Shown: positions 1 to 8,018 of the stretch, in pieces
Layout: every line of letters starts with the position of its first letter
Position numbering within the stretch: the first letter of the stretch is position 1
NCBI GenBank assembly: GCA_029213305.1
Contig: JARGPA010000010.1
Coordinates: 1 to 56,261 of the forward strand
Length of the DNA: 56,261 nt
Reading direction: 5' to 3'
Source: Phycisphaerales bacterium
GTDB taxonomy: Bacteria > Planctomycetota > Phycisphaerae > Phycisphaerales > UBA1924
Notes under the pieces: generated by a model
The model's database searches: none
The model's input: the letters and a program-made list of their open reading frames with translations, nothing else
What the model was told of the DNA's origin: nothing
Made by a program: the position numbers and the translations under genes

Positions 1-494
1 AAGTTGGTATCCCCGTTCCAGCGCGGCATCACATGCACATGCAAATGACTCGGAACCCCCGCGCCCCCTGCTCGGCCTTGGTTGATACCAATGTTCATCC
101 CTTGGGGTTCGAGTGCTCGTTCAACGAGTGCCGCTGCTTGATCAACAAGTTTCCAAAGCTCAACGCGTTGCTCAGGTTCATAGTTTGTCAGACTTGGACG
201 CGCATCACCGAGTGCGACAAGTAAGTGCCCATTGGAATACGGGAACTTGTTAAGCATGATCATCCCGAATTTATTACGGATGAGGACATGATGTTCCTGA
301 TCTCTCTCAGGTTGATTCCAGTAATCGAGCAGGAAACTCCCGCTCGAATCCACTTGGGTATTGGGCAAGTTATCGGTACCACAATCCTCACTGTTTTCGT
401 CGTGAATGTCCTCTAGATACGCTAAACGCCATGGAGCCCAGATCGCATCCGGCCCAAACGGTACAGCTTCACGCTCATCTTTATTCATTCCCAT
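1..494 (-). CDS. HIT family nucleotide hydrolase/phosphorylase (3' end beyond window)
   Basis: The visible 164 residues start [19 protein letters not shown] and contain the core of a HIT protein of the diadenosine-tetraphosphate phosphorylase type. [10 protein letters not shown] is the usual N-terminal signature, [15 protein letters not shown] is the core strand, and [20 protein letters not shown] carries the catalytic His-x-His-x-His motif. Such enzymes cleave or phosphorolyse nucleotide phosphoanhydrides or phosphoramidates in the cytosol. The N-terminal zinc-binding CxxC of some relatives is not present; the segment after LEDIHDEN has only one cysteine. I chose the ATG at 494. The frame stays open upstream without a better start, and no clear ribosome binding site is visible. 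The C terminus is cut by the window edge. The gene is divergent from the CBS gene at 575. Confidence 0.85.
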   Translation of the reverse strand, partial: [164 protein letters not shown]

Positions 495-574
495 AAAGTA
501 GTGTAGCAGACAACCAAGCGGGTCGATTCCATCCTTATCGGCGGAAATGCAGTTCTGTCCATCGGAGGAGTATC

Positions 575-1030
575 GTGACACCACTAATCGTACAAGACAT
601 TATGACTTGCCCTGTCGAGGTGATCTCGATGGACGATTCTGTGGACACGATCCGCAAAGTGTTCGAAGAACATAAATACCATCATCTCATTGTCATCGGT
701 GATGGAGGCGAGTGCGCAGGAGTGATCTCAGATCGTGATCTTCTCAAGAACATATCCCCGTTCATTGGAAAACCTTCCGAACGAACTTTGGATCTTTCGA
801 GCTTAAAACGCCGCGCACATCAGATTATGACGCGTCAACTCGTCGCAGTTCGCAAGAACACATCCGCAAAGTCCGCCGCAAGAGTGATGCTCGATCATCG
901 GATCTCGTGTTTGCCTGTTGTTGACATGAATAAACGATGTGTTGGGATTGTCACTCTTCGTGACATTGTCCGTTGGGCAGTAGAGCATATCGAGAACGAT
1001 CAAAGCGACGATCTCAAAGCAGCTGCTTAA
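575..1030 (+). CDS. CBS domain pair protein
   Basis: This 151-residue protein consists almost entirely of two CBS domains. The first covers about residues 8-60 (IMTCPVEVISMDDSVDTIRK, then HLIVIGDGGECAGVISDRDL). The second covers about residues 82-138 (IMTRQLVAVRKNTSAKSAAR, then CLPVVDMNKRCVGIVTLRDI). CBS pairs bind adenosine nucleotides and act as energy or redox sensors; a stand-alone pair usually regulates a partner that cannot be named from sequence. The start is GTG at 575, chosen because a strong GGAGGAG lies 4-10 bases upstream. The gene stands alone between the divergent HIT gene and a convergent small unknown gene. Confidence 0.9.
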   Translation: MTPLIVQDIMTCPVEVISMDDSVDTIRKVFEEHKYHHLIVIGDGGECAGVISDRDLLKNISPFIGKPSERTLDLSSLKRRAHQIMTRQLVAVRKNTSAKSAARVMLDHRISCLPVVDMNKRCVGIVTLRDIVRWAVEHIENDQSDDLKAAA

Positions 1031-1045
1031 TCTATCAAAGCTCAA

Positions 1046-1273
1046 TCAATCTTCGCGAATTTCGACTTCATCAATGGTGGTTCTTCTTAGAACTACTTTT
1101 TTACCATCTATCGAACTCTCCGCTTCTTGGACATCGTGATTCACTACTTTGGACTCTCCCTCTGAAGTGTCCTCAGAATCTTTTGCAGATACAGGTGTTG
1201 TCGATGCGCCCCAGATATGCCCGAAGAAGCGCCCCACTGCTCGTGTTACCGATATATCCTTATCATCTTTCAC
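1046..1273 (-). CDS. small uncharacterised acidic protein
   Basis: This 75-residue protein has no family I recognise. It opens with a short hydrophobic-aromatic patch (AVGRFFGHIWGA), continues with an acidic Ser/Glu-rich linker, and ends in a charged segment (VVLRRTTIDEVEIRED). The start is a GTG at 1273; a TGA lies a few codons upstream in frame, so the start cannot be much earlier. It ends 16 bases from the convergent CBS gene and is divergent from tag. The compact spacing and clean stop suggest a real gene. There is no signal peptide and no cysteine. Confidence 0.5.
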   Translation of the reverse strand: MKDDKDISVTRAVGRFFGHIWGASTTPVSAKDSEDTSEGESKVVNHDVQEAESSIDGKKVVLRRTTIDEVEIRED

Positions 1274-1301
1274 GCATTCATCATATCACGAGAGTTAGGC
1301 C

Positions 1302-1871
1302 ATGACCGCAAACAATACATGTCGTTGTCAATGGGCAAGATCCCCAAGCGAGGTTGAATATCACGATCACGAATGGGGAGTCCCAAACAGAGAAGAGAAT
1401 CATGTCTTCGAAATGCTCACACTCGAGGGTGCTCAAGCAGGGTTGAGCTGGGAAACAATCCTCAATAAGCGTGAAGGGTATCGAACCTTATTCAAAGGGT
1501 TTGATCCCTATAAAGTTGCTCGTTTCACTCAAAAAGACTTCGAACGCCTCATGACAGACCCTTCGATAGTACGGAATCGATTGAAAATCGAATCAACGAT
1601 CAACAACGCGAAAGCAATCCTGGATCTACACAAATCAGGGACGACTCTCTCAGAGTTTGTTTGGGAATTCATTGACGATACCCCGATCGTGAATCAGTAC
1701 AAAGATCTTTCAGAGTTACCAGCGCAAACAGATATCTCCAAAGCTCTAAGCAAAGCACTCAAAAAACATGGGTTTCGCTTTGTTGGTCCAACAACCATGT
1801 ACGCGATGATGCAATCGCTGGGAATGGTCAACGATCACACGACAGATTGTTTTCGTCATTCACAAGTTTAG
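1302..1871 (+). CDS. tag: DNA-3-methyladenine glycosylase I
   Basis: The enzyme removes 3-methyladenine from alkylated DNA in base excision repair. The 189 residues match the usual Tag length. Visible signatures are CRCQWARSPSEVEYHDHEWG at the N terminus, holding the zinc-ligand Cys and His, EMLTLEGAQAGLSWETILNK with the conserved catalytic-pocket Glu, GFRFVGPTTMYAMMQSLGMV, and the C-terminal NDHTTDCFRH with the second zinc His/Cys pair. The ATG at 1302 is the first start upstream of the conserved cysteine. The gene is convergent with nuoE, with only five bases between the stops, so there is no room for a terminator between them. Confidence 0.95.
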   Translation: MTANNTCRCQWARSPSEVEYHDHEWGVPNREENHVFEMLTLEGAQAGLSWETILNKREGYRTLFKGFDPYKVARFTQKDFERLMTDPSIVRNRLKIESTINNAKAILDLHKSGTTLSEFVWEFIDDTPIVNQYKDLSELPAQTDISKALSKALKKHGFRFVGPTTMYAMMQSLGMVNDHTTDCFRHSQV

Positions 1872-1876
1872 TAGAA

Positions 1877-2449
1877 CTACATATCATCTTTCACAGCACC
1901 GGTTCCACCCTTGCTGTAACTGCCGTCTTTCACTTGATCGATCATGTTACAGATACGATCTGGTGTGAGGTTTTCATGCAGATCATCGTCAAGCAACGCC
2001 GCAGGTGCGGTTCCACATGATCCGATGCATTCGAGCTCAACGAGAGTGAACTTGCCATCGTTTGTTGTTTGTCCAACATCGATACCCAGCTTTGCTTTGA
2101 TGGCTTCAGTGCACGCTGTCGCCTCACAGAACTCACACGCGATTGAACGACATACTGAGATTAGATGCTCACCCTTTGGATGCTCCCAGTACTCTTCGTA
2201 GAAGGTAACAGTATCAAGCACTTCAGAAGGCGCGATCTCAAGCACACGAGCAATCTCGGTCATTGCTTGTTGTGGGATCCATCCGTAGTGATGTTGAATC
2301 ATGTGCAACGCAGGGAACAAAGCTCCCTTTGGACGCTCATAACGAGGTATATAGACTTCACGGAGTTTCTTCTCCATGTCAGCCGTCAAGTAAGGCTCGT
2401 CGCGAGTTTCAATTTGTGCGTCTGCAGAGTTCTTCGTGATCCAGGCCAT
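1877..2449 (-). CDS. nuoE: NADH-quinone oxidoreductase subunit E (24 kDa, 2Fe-2S)
   Basis: This is the peripheral-arm subunit of complex I that carries the N1a 2Fe-2S cluster. The thioredoxin-like 2Fe-2S domain is complete. The helical N-terminal part contains KGALFPALHMIQHHYGWIPQ. The four cluster cysteines lie in SVCRSIACEFCEATAC and LECIGSCGTAPAALLDDD. The length of 190 residues is normal. It is the third gene of a minus-strand group, nuoD, lipoprotein, nuoE, lying 63 bases after the lipoprotein gene. nuoF, its normal partner, is not in the window, and nuoG lies 50 kb away on the other strand. Confidence 0.95.
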   Translation of the reverse strand: MAWITKNSADAQIETRDEPYLTADMEKKLREVYIPRYERPKGALFPALHMIQHHYGWIPQQAMTEIARVLEIAPSEVLDTVTFYEEYWEHPKGEHLISVCRSIACEFCEATACTEAIKAKLGIDVGQTTNDGKFTLVELECIGSCGTAPAALLDDDLHENLTPDRICNMIDQVKDGSYSKGGTGAVKDDM

Positions 2450-2512
2450 GATGCACCATTCTCCATAAAGGTCTAATCATCTCACCAATGGTAGGTAATG
2501 ACGGCTACAGAT

Positions 2513-2902
2513 TCATTCTTTGCGCACGGAGATCTCATATGCACCCCAAGTGCTTACAGACCCGTCAGTGATCGTCACAACCCAGTTCCCTCTCGATATC
2601 TTGTGAGACTCAGGGACTGAATGTAGGTTCTCAGAGGATTGAATCACAATATAAACCCGCTCAAGAGGCGGTGCCTCCACAGGTCCAAGCTGGACATCGG
2701 ATTCTGATCGAACACGAGCAGAGTCGAGCATCACCATATTGTTCATCGAAGGTCGACGCTCAATCCGTGCGAGAACCGTTCTAGCGCTCTGATTATCAAC
2801 CCGAACAGAATAGGTTGGGGTTAATCCGCAACCTGTCATGCTCAATCCGACAATATAGAGCAAACACACTAAGATGATGATTCGCAAAAAAGCTTTGCTC
2901 AC
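2513..2902 (-). CDS. small predicted lipoprotein between nuoD and nuoE
   Basis: The reading frame stays open far back into nuoD, but the supported start is the GTG at 2902, which overlaps the nuoD stop (GTGA), so translation is probably coupled. From that start the protein has 129 residues and begins VSKAFLRIIILVCLLYIVGL, a lipoprotein signal sequence, followed by a lipobox-like SMTGC. The mature part is a beta-rich domain (YSVRVDNQSARTVLARIERR, later NWVVTITDGSVSTWGAYEIS) resembling a small immunoglobulin-like fold. I recognise no family. Its position inside a nuo transcription unit is unusual and may reflect an assembly role or simple co-transcription. Confidence 0.75.
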   Translation of the reverse strand: MSKAFLRIIILVCLLYIVGLSMTGCGLTPTYSVRVDNQSARTVLARIERRPSMNNMVMLDSARVRSESDVQLGPVEAPPLERVYIVIQSSENLHSVPESHKISRGNWVVTITDGSVSTWGAYEISVRKE

Positions 2903-4188
2903 CGATCTAGCTCCGCCGCGACGATGTTGAGTGAACCCATAACCGCGACGATATCCGCGAGCATGTGCCCTTCGATCATTCGTGGCATCAACGAGAAGTT
3001 CACAAAGCTCGGTGGCCGAGTCTTCACGCGCCAAGCACGCTTTGTCCCATCGCCGACAATGTAGTATCCGAGCTCGCCGTTCGCGGTTTCGTGAGCAAGA
3101 TAACTCTCCCCAATCGGAGCTTCCCACCCTCGGTTAGTCATGATGAGCTCGAAGTGTTGAATCAACCCTTCGATTGAGCCGTAAACATCTTCTTTTGGGG
3201 GTTTCGTCATCTTCTCATCGACATACACATCAACAGGACCCTGTGGGATATTGTCGATGAGTTGATCAACGATCTTAATCGATTGTTTGATTTCTTCGAG
3301 TCGAACTAAGAATCTTGCGTACACGTCGCCGTCATGACAGATCGGAACAGAGAACTTCACTGCTTCGGCGCCTTCGCCGTCCCAGTTGTCGGCGTAACAC
3401 AAGTAAGGCTCATCCTTCCGGAGATCGCGTTTCACCCCAGATGCACGAGCTAAAGGCCCGGTCAATCCAAAGTCGATTGCTTCATCATGACTCATCACGC
3501 CGATTCCTTGCGTGCGATCCATAAAGATTCGATTGCGATTGACCAATGTTTCAAGATCGACAAGTGCTTGTTCAAGATCTGCGTGCAAGAAGTTCTTTAC
3601 CATTCTCTTGAACACTTCTTCGTCTGGGATTTCTTTCATGATCCCGCCGACGCGTGTCCAATCCGGATGGAAGCGTTGTCCTGATATGTAATCGACTATG
3701 TCGTAGATCTTTTCGCGAGGGTTGAACGCATAGAGAAACCCGGTAAACGCGCCAAGGTCCAATGCAGCAGCACCAACACAAAGCAAGTGATCTTGGATTC
3801 GTCCGAGCTCGGCCATAATCGTCCGTAGGACTTTACAGCGCTTTGTTATTTCAATTCCGAAGAGTTTTTCCACGCCGCCGTGCCAGCAGATGTCGTTGCT
3901 GATCGGGGAGAGGTAATTCATCCGAGAAACAATCGTGACATACTGGTTGTAATCGAGATGTTCTCCGAGTTTCTCAAACCCGGAATGGAGATACCCAATG
4001 TGAGGCGTACAACGCGCAATGCGCTCGCCGTCAAGCTCAAGCACCAATCGCAATGTCGTATGCGTCGCAGGGTGTTGGGGTCCAAAGTTCAATACCCAGC
4101 GATCGCCCGTATCAATATGATCTTTGATGTAGTTGATGTTGTCTGAACCAGGGGTAATCCCGGTATCTGGGGTCAGTGTGTACGGCAT
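2899..4188 (-). CDS. nuoD: NADH-quinone oxidoreductase subunit D (49 kDa)
   Basis: This is the complex I subunit that lines the quinone-binding cavity together with NuoB. Family marks are NFGPQHPATHTTLRLVLELD near residue 34, PHIGYLHSGFEKLGEHLDYN, RMNYLSPISND, AELGRIQDHLL, and the C-terminal PSFVNFSLMPRMIEGHMLAD ending in AELDR, which is the usual family terminus. It has 429 residues. The ATG at 4188 is preceded by AGGAG about 10 bases upstream. The stop overlaps the GTG of the downstream lipoprotein gene. nuoA, nuoB and nuoC are not upstream; an FAD-enzyme gene is. Confidence 0.96.
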   Translation of the reverse strand: MPYTLTPDTGITPGSDNINYIKDHIDTGDRWVLNFGPQHPATHTTLRLVLELDGERIARCTPHIGYLHSGFEKLGEHLDYNQYVTIVSRMNYLSPISNDICWHGGVEKLFGIEITKRCKVLRTIMAELGRIQDHLLCVGAAALDLGAFTGFLYAFNPREKIYDIVDYISGQRFHPDWTRVGGIMKEIPDEEVFKRMVKNFLHADLEQALVDLETLVNRNRIFMDRTQGIGVMSHDEAIDFGLTGPLARASGVKRDLRKDEPYLCYADNWDGEGAEAVKFSVPICHDGDVYARFLVRLEEIKQSIKIVDQLIDNIPQGPVDVYVDEKMTKPPKEDVYGSIEGLIQHFELIMTNRGWEAPIGESYLAHETANGELGYYIVGDGTKRAWRVKTRPPSFVNFSLMPRMIEGHMLADIVAVMGSLNIVAAELDR

Positions 4189-4290
4189 TTGGCTGTGCTC
4201 CTAAGGCATCTTGAACGAGCCAATCATAGGATGAAAATTACAGTTGAGGCGCACTTCAACATCCGTTTTCGTACACTCTGAGAGGATAGA

Positions 4291-6024
4291 TCAGCCTAAA
4301 CGCTTCTTTATTGCCTCTGCGACTTCATTCGCATCGAGTATTGAGTTTTCAATCGCAGGAAGTGCCCAGTTGTCCTGATTCACAAAGTGGACCGATTCTC
4401 GATAAGGACTCCGAATTATCGTGTGGATCCCATCCGCTAAGAACCCCACTCTCGCGTGAGGAACCGCATGTCCCCAACGAGCAAATCGGATCTCTTGAAC
4501 ACTCGCAGGGGGTAAACCCACCAAGTCGAGTGTGCTCTTAATCTTCCCAGTCAAAGCGCGTGCATAGGTGTCAATTGGGTCGTGGAGAACCAAGCTAAAT
4601 CGAGCCGCTTCATAAGGTAAAGGCCAATAAAGCGTCAAAATGCCCGGTTCCTTAGGCAACATATTCATGTTCTGTCCAGGCGCGAATGACCCGTTCGTTA
4701 CATCTGTATATCTCCAAAAACTCGATGCTTCGCCCTCAGACATCGGGAACTCTTCAGGATTCTCCAATAGGAAAATGTCATAGAAGTTATCCGGGATCGG
4801 GCGATCTACAACGATTGTTGCAACGAGATATGCCCTTCGGCCCAGCCTCATAGCGCTGTATCGTTCAGGGTCATCTTGCTCAAGATCGTGAATGATGTGT
4901 CTCGCGATATTCTTAGGACACGCCATCACCACTTCTTTTGCAAGTAATGACGAAAATGAACCATCAGGTTCAACCCAAGTAATGAGTGATCGGCCATCGT
5001 CTTGGACTCGAAGATCAACAACTCGACGGCCTGAACGCAAATGTGGACTATGATCAGGATCGTTTGTGTCGAGCACTTGGAGTTTTTGCCAGAGTTGCTC
5101 GGCCATGTACGCATTCCCGCCGGGTAAGACCCAGCGCCCGAACTCTTCTGCGGCAAGGAAGTTCCATCCAAGTGTTGCAGATATTTCTTCCCATCCTGCG
5201 GCGAACGAGGAGTAGCAATACGCTTGAATCGCGGCGGCGAGTGCCGCAGGAATCGGTAACCCAACCTCCTGCTCGATGTGCTCTCGGAGACTCAATCGAT
5301 CTAAATCAATCATCCATTGCTCAGGGAACGGGACATCTGGATAATCGCTAGCCATCCTGTTAACAAGTGATCGGTACGCCTCGTATGCTGGAACATCTTT
5401 CTTTGGGACCCCGAGTCCAGTCCATATATCTGCGTTGAGTTTCCCGTTGATCTCGACCGGCGCAGGATCTCCATCGACGCGAACAACATCGGGTAACCCC
5501 AACTCGTTGTAGAGAGTATCGAGTGTCGTACCAGGGTCAGGAGTAATGAAGTATGCACTCCCCAAAGAGTACTCAGCGCCGTTGATGACACCGCCTTGTG
5601 CATTTCCACCAAACCGATCATGGAGCTCAAACATGACCGGGTTGTATTCGCGAAGGTAGTAAGCTGCTGCTAATCCGGAAATCCCGCCGCCGACAATCGC
5701 GATCTCAACTTCTTCAGTTGGAATCGGAGGGGTGCCGTTTGGAAAATCATTCTGTTGCGAGTGAAATGGGATGTTGTCCTCAAAGTCATCACCTTCGAAC
5801 CACGATTTAAACTTGAATCCATCAATAATTCGAGGCTTGGGATCAAATGATCTTGGCGCAAGTGGACGAGCAGCTTTAAGCGCATCAGACATTGCCTTTG
5901 TTTGGCGCGTTTGCTGGGTTTCGATGCTAAGGACTGAACCAGCAGCAGTATTCAGAAATGGACCAACTGCTCCGAGTGCAAAGACACCTAAGCCCCCTTT
6001 TAGGATTTCTCTTCGTGTTTGCAT
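4291..6024 (-). CDS. Tat-exported FAD-dependent amine-oxidase-like protein
   Basis: This 577-residue protein starts MQTRREILKGGLGVFALGAV, a twin-arginine signal (RR followed by a hydrophobic stretch), so it is probably exported folded with its cofactor. After about 100 residues comes a dinucleotide-binding motif, EIAIVGGGISGLAAAYYLRE, with the second glycine-rich element DRFGGNAQGG, as in the NAD(P)-binding Rossmann plus amine-oxidase superfamily. The C terminus has GHAVPHARVGF and a final segment (AIENSILDANEVAEAI) typical of the second FAD-binding region. The substrate cannot be told; flavin amine oxidases, desaturases and protoporphyrinogen-oxidase-like enzymes share this layout. The ATG is preceded by AAGGAG. 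It is divergent from the metal permease. Confidence 0.85.
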   Translation of the reverse strand: MQTRREILKGGLGVFALGAVGPFLNTAAGSVLSIETQQTRQTKAMSDALKAARPLAPRSFDPKPRIIDGFKFKSWFEGDDFEDNIPFHSQQNDFPNGTPPIPTEEVEIAIVGGGISGLAAAYYLREYNPVMFELHDRFGGNAQGGVINGAEYSLGSAYFITPDPGTTLDTLYNELGLPDVVRVDGDPAPVEINGKLNADIWTGLGVPKKDVPAYEAYRSLVNRMASDYPDVPFPEQWMIDLDRLSLREHIEQEVGLPIPAALAAAIQAYCYSSFAAGWEEISATLGWNFLAAEEFGRWVLPGGNAYMAEQLWQKLQVLDTNDPDHSPHLRSGRRVVDLRVQDDGRSLITWVEPDGSFSSLLAKEVVMACPKNIARHIIHDLEQDDPERYSAMRLGRRAYLVATIVVDRPIPDNFYDIFLLENPEEFPMSEGEASSFWRYTDVTNGSFAPGQNMNMLPKEPGILTLYWPLPYEAARFSLVLHDPIDTYARALTGKIKSTLDLVGLPPASVQEIRFARWGHAVPHARVGFLADGIHTIIRSPYRESVHFVNQDNWALPAIENSILDANEVAEAIKKRLG

Positions 6025-6213
6025 CGAAAGCTCCTTATGCTGCGGAATTCGATTTGTTTTTGAACAGATCTAATCTCAATCATGCGCTTTTCGTGACCGA
6101 ATTCAATACGAATCCGGACAAATCAATAGGTTTTCGTCTGAGATCAGCACGAATGAGCGAATACAATCTTTCACACACAAGTTGTTTCTATGAAGATTTC
6201 TGAATCCATAGTC

Positions 6214-6235
6214 TGAAAATCAGCTTTGATTCTCA
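6214..6235. promoter_or_regulatory. candidate metal-regulator operator (22-bp inverted repeat)
   Basis: TGAAAATCA and TGATTCTCA flank a 4-base spacer and match as an inverted repeat at 8 of 9 positions. The repeat ends 25 bases before the permease ATG, where a repressor would block transcription. The half sites resemble those bound by Fur-family regulators (TGAnAAT and ATTnTCA) but with a wider spacing. The regulator is not in the window. Confidence 0.35.
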
Positions 6236-6260
6236 TTCTTGAGTTGCTTGAAGTACATCT

Positions 6261-7505
6261 ATGAATAATTTCCTTAATGAGCTTTGGACCATTCTTGTTG
6301 AGTCATCCTTCTGGTTGATCATTGGATTTGCAATCGCAGGAGCAGTTCACGCAATTGTTCCAAGAGAGTGGATGCTCAAGCATCTTTCCGGCGGCGGGTT
6401 CTTACCAGTCGCAAAGGCCTCGCTTCTTGGTATACCACTCCCACTCTGCTCATGCTCAGTGATTCCAGTCGCCGCGGGACTGCGATCTCAAGGCGCAAGC
6501 AAAGGCGCGAGTGCAGCGTTTGCAATCTCAACTCCGCAAACAGGAGAAGAATCAATCCCCATTACATGGGCGCTCTTTGGACCCGTCTATGCGATCACGC
6601 GCCCAATCGTTGCAGTAATCACTGGGCTCATCGCAGGATTACTCATCGATTTCACGGATAATAAAGTTCTGGTATCAGAGGTAGACAAAGACACAAGCTC
6701 GATCGAAGATGAAAACGCGTTGTCTTTATCGATTGTGAATGCAGATGATGCAGGAGACGCAGTAAACAAAATCGAAACTAAAAGCACATCGGTTTCATCT
6801 TGTTGTTCATCAAAGATTCCTGAAACTGAAACGAGCTCGTGTTGCTCTTCAAACGCAACCTCAACTGGTTCTACACTTGGAGAAAAGTTCAAGATTGGAT
6901 TCAAGCATGGATTTGGAACCATGCTAATTGATCTCGCGGGATGGCTTACATTTGGTTTAATCCTCGCCGCATTTATCGCAGCCGTTGTTCCACAAGATTG
7001 GATCGGGACTCATCTCGGAACAGGAATCCTTCCCAAACTGATCATGTTGCTTGTTGGGATTCCGCTCTACATTTGTGCGACGAGCTCGACTCCGCTTGCA
7101 TGGTCACTCGTCGCTGCAGGATTGTCTCCTGGTGCTGCATTGGTCATGTTGCTTTCAGGTCCTGCGACAAATGTTGCAACAATGAGTTGGTTGATCAAAG
7201 ACTTAGGGATCAGAGCATTGATAATCTATCTCACAACAATCGCGGGAGTTGCGATGGTTGCAGGGATTCTCTTTGATGCATTCTTTACTCGCTTTGTTCA
7301 TATTGCAGATATGAATATGCCACACGATATGAGTTCACACTCTTTGGGATACAAAGAAATATCCGCGATCATCTTCGTGCTTTTAATGGCGTGGGCGCTT
7401 GGTATGAAAATGCGTGCATACATGAATAAGAAAGGCTGGGGCGCTACAAAGTCATCCACAAGCGGGTCTTGCTGTTCCTCAGGTGGGTGCGGATGTTCGA
7501 GTTAA
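6261..7505 (+). CDS. SO_0444-type heavy-metal efflux permease
   Basis: This 414-residue integral membrane protein of the DUF318/ArsP permease superfamily is most like SO_0444-type Cu/Zn efflux transporters. It has two homologous halves, each with several membrane helices. The first contains GIPLPLCSCSVIPVAAGLRS and the second GIPLYICATSSTPLAWSL. Between them is a cytosolic linker with two Cys-Cys pairs (SSCCSS and SSCCSSN), and the C terminus is a Cys cluster (SCCSSGGCGCSS), as expected for soft-metal handling. It probably exports copper, zinc or a related ion across the inner membrane. An inverted repeat just upstream may be the operator. The methyltransferase gene begins four bases after its stop. 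Confidence 0.88.
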   Translation: MNNFLNELWTILVESSFWLIIGFAIAGAVHAIVPREWMLKHLSGGGFLPVAKASLLGIPLPLCSCSVIPVAAGLRSQGASKGASAAFAISTPQTGEESIPITWALFGPVYAITRPIVAVITGLIAGLLIDFTDNKVLVSEVDKDTSSIEDENALSLSIVNADDAGDAVNKIETKSTSVSSCCSSKIPETETSSCCSSNATSTGSTLGEKFKIGFKHGFGTMLIDLAGWLTFGLILAAFIAAVVPQDWIGTHLGTGILPKLIMLLVGIPLYICATSSTPLAWSLVAAGLSPGAALVMLLSGPATNVATMSWLIKDLGIRALIIYLTTIAGVAMVAGILFDAFFTRFVHIADMNMPHDMSSHSLGYKEISAIIFVLLMAWALGMKMRAYMNKKGWGATKSSTSGSCCSSGGCGCSS

Positions 7506-7509
7506 TCTC

Positions 7510-7950
7510 ATGCGATTTATTCCCCCAGTTTGGTTCTTGCTTTCGTTGATCGCAATTTTTCTTGTTGCAAGGTTCGTACCCTCGATCGTTGATGTAAACA
7601 TCGCGTGGCACTACGCAGGATACATCATCATCGGCGCCGCTATAGGGATTATCATTGTCTGTAGCCTCGAGTTCAAAAAACATCAAACGACGATTCACCC
7701 CTCGCACACTCCAACTGCGCTGATTCAATCAGGTCCGTATTCATTCTCACGAAATCCGATTTATCTTGCGATGGCCATCATTCTAATCGGCTGCACAATC
7801 GTGCTTGGGAACCTAGTCGCGCTGCCCATTGTGCTTGTGTTTGTTGGGGTTATCACATTGTTGTTTATCGAACCAGAAGAAAAAACACTCAAAGCAGAGT
7901 TTGGTGTGCAATACGAACACTATTGCAATTCAACCCATCGTTGGATCTAA
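7510..7950 (+). CDS. isoprenylcysteine carboxyl methyltransferase-like membrane protein
   Basis: This 146-residue membrane protein has four or five hydrophobic segments. Its C-terminal half carries the PEMT/ICMT signature: LIQSGPYSFSRNPIYLAMAI, then IEPEEKTLKAEFGVQYEHYC. Proteins of this family bind S-adenosylmethionine and methylate lipids or modified cysteines; small bacterial members often sit beside metal-resistance genes, and their substrate is unknown. An earlier in-frame start exists at 7483, inside the permease gene. I chose the ATG at 7510 (MRFIPPVWFLL), which starts just before the first helix. It lies four bases after the permease stop, so the two are probably one operon. Confidence 0.85.
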   Translation: MRFIPPVWFLLSLIAIFLVARFVPSIVDVNIAWHYAGYIIIGAAIGIIIVCSLEFKKHQTTIHPSHTPTALIQSGPYSFSRNPIYLAMAIILIGCTIVLGNLVALPIVLVFVGVITLLFIEPEEKTLKAEFGVQYEHYCNSTHRWI

Positions 7951-7961
7951 ACAGGCATGAA

Positions 7962-7993
7962 TAAAAAAACGCCCCGAACATTTGTTCGAGGCG
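7962..7993 (-). terminator. intrinsic terminator after pepA
   Basis: Read on the minus strand, a GC-rich stem (CGCCTCGAAC pairing with GTTCGGGGCG) is followed by seven Ts. It lies 25 bases beyond the pepA stop. Confidence 0.85.
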
Positions 7994-8018
7994 TAGAGAA
8001 TTTAGGATCGCATTTAAA

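Noticed and set aside
973..1305. 110-residue open frame on the plus strand
   Set aside because: It overlaps the end of the CBS gene and the opposite small ORF, and the composition looks random.
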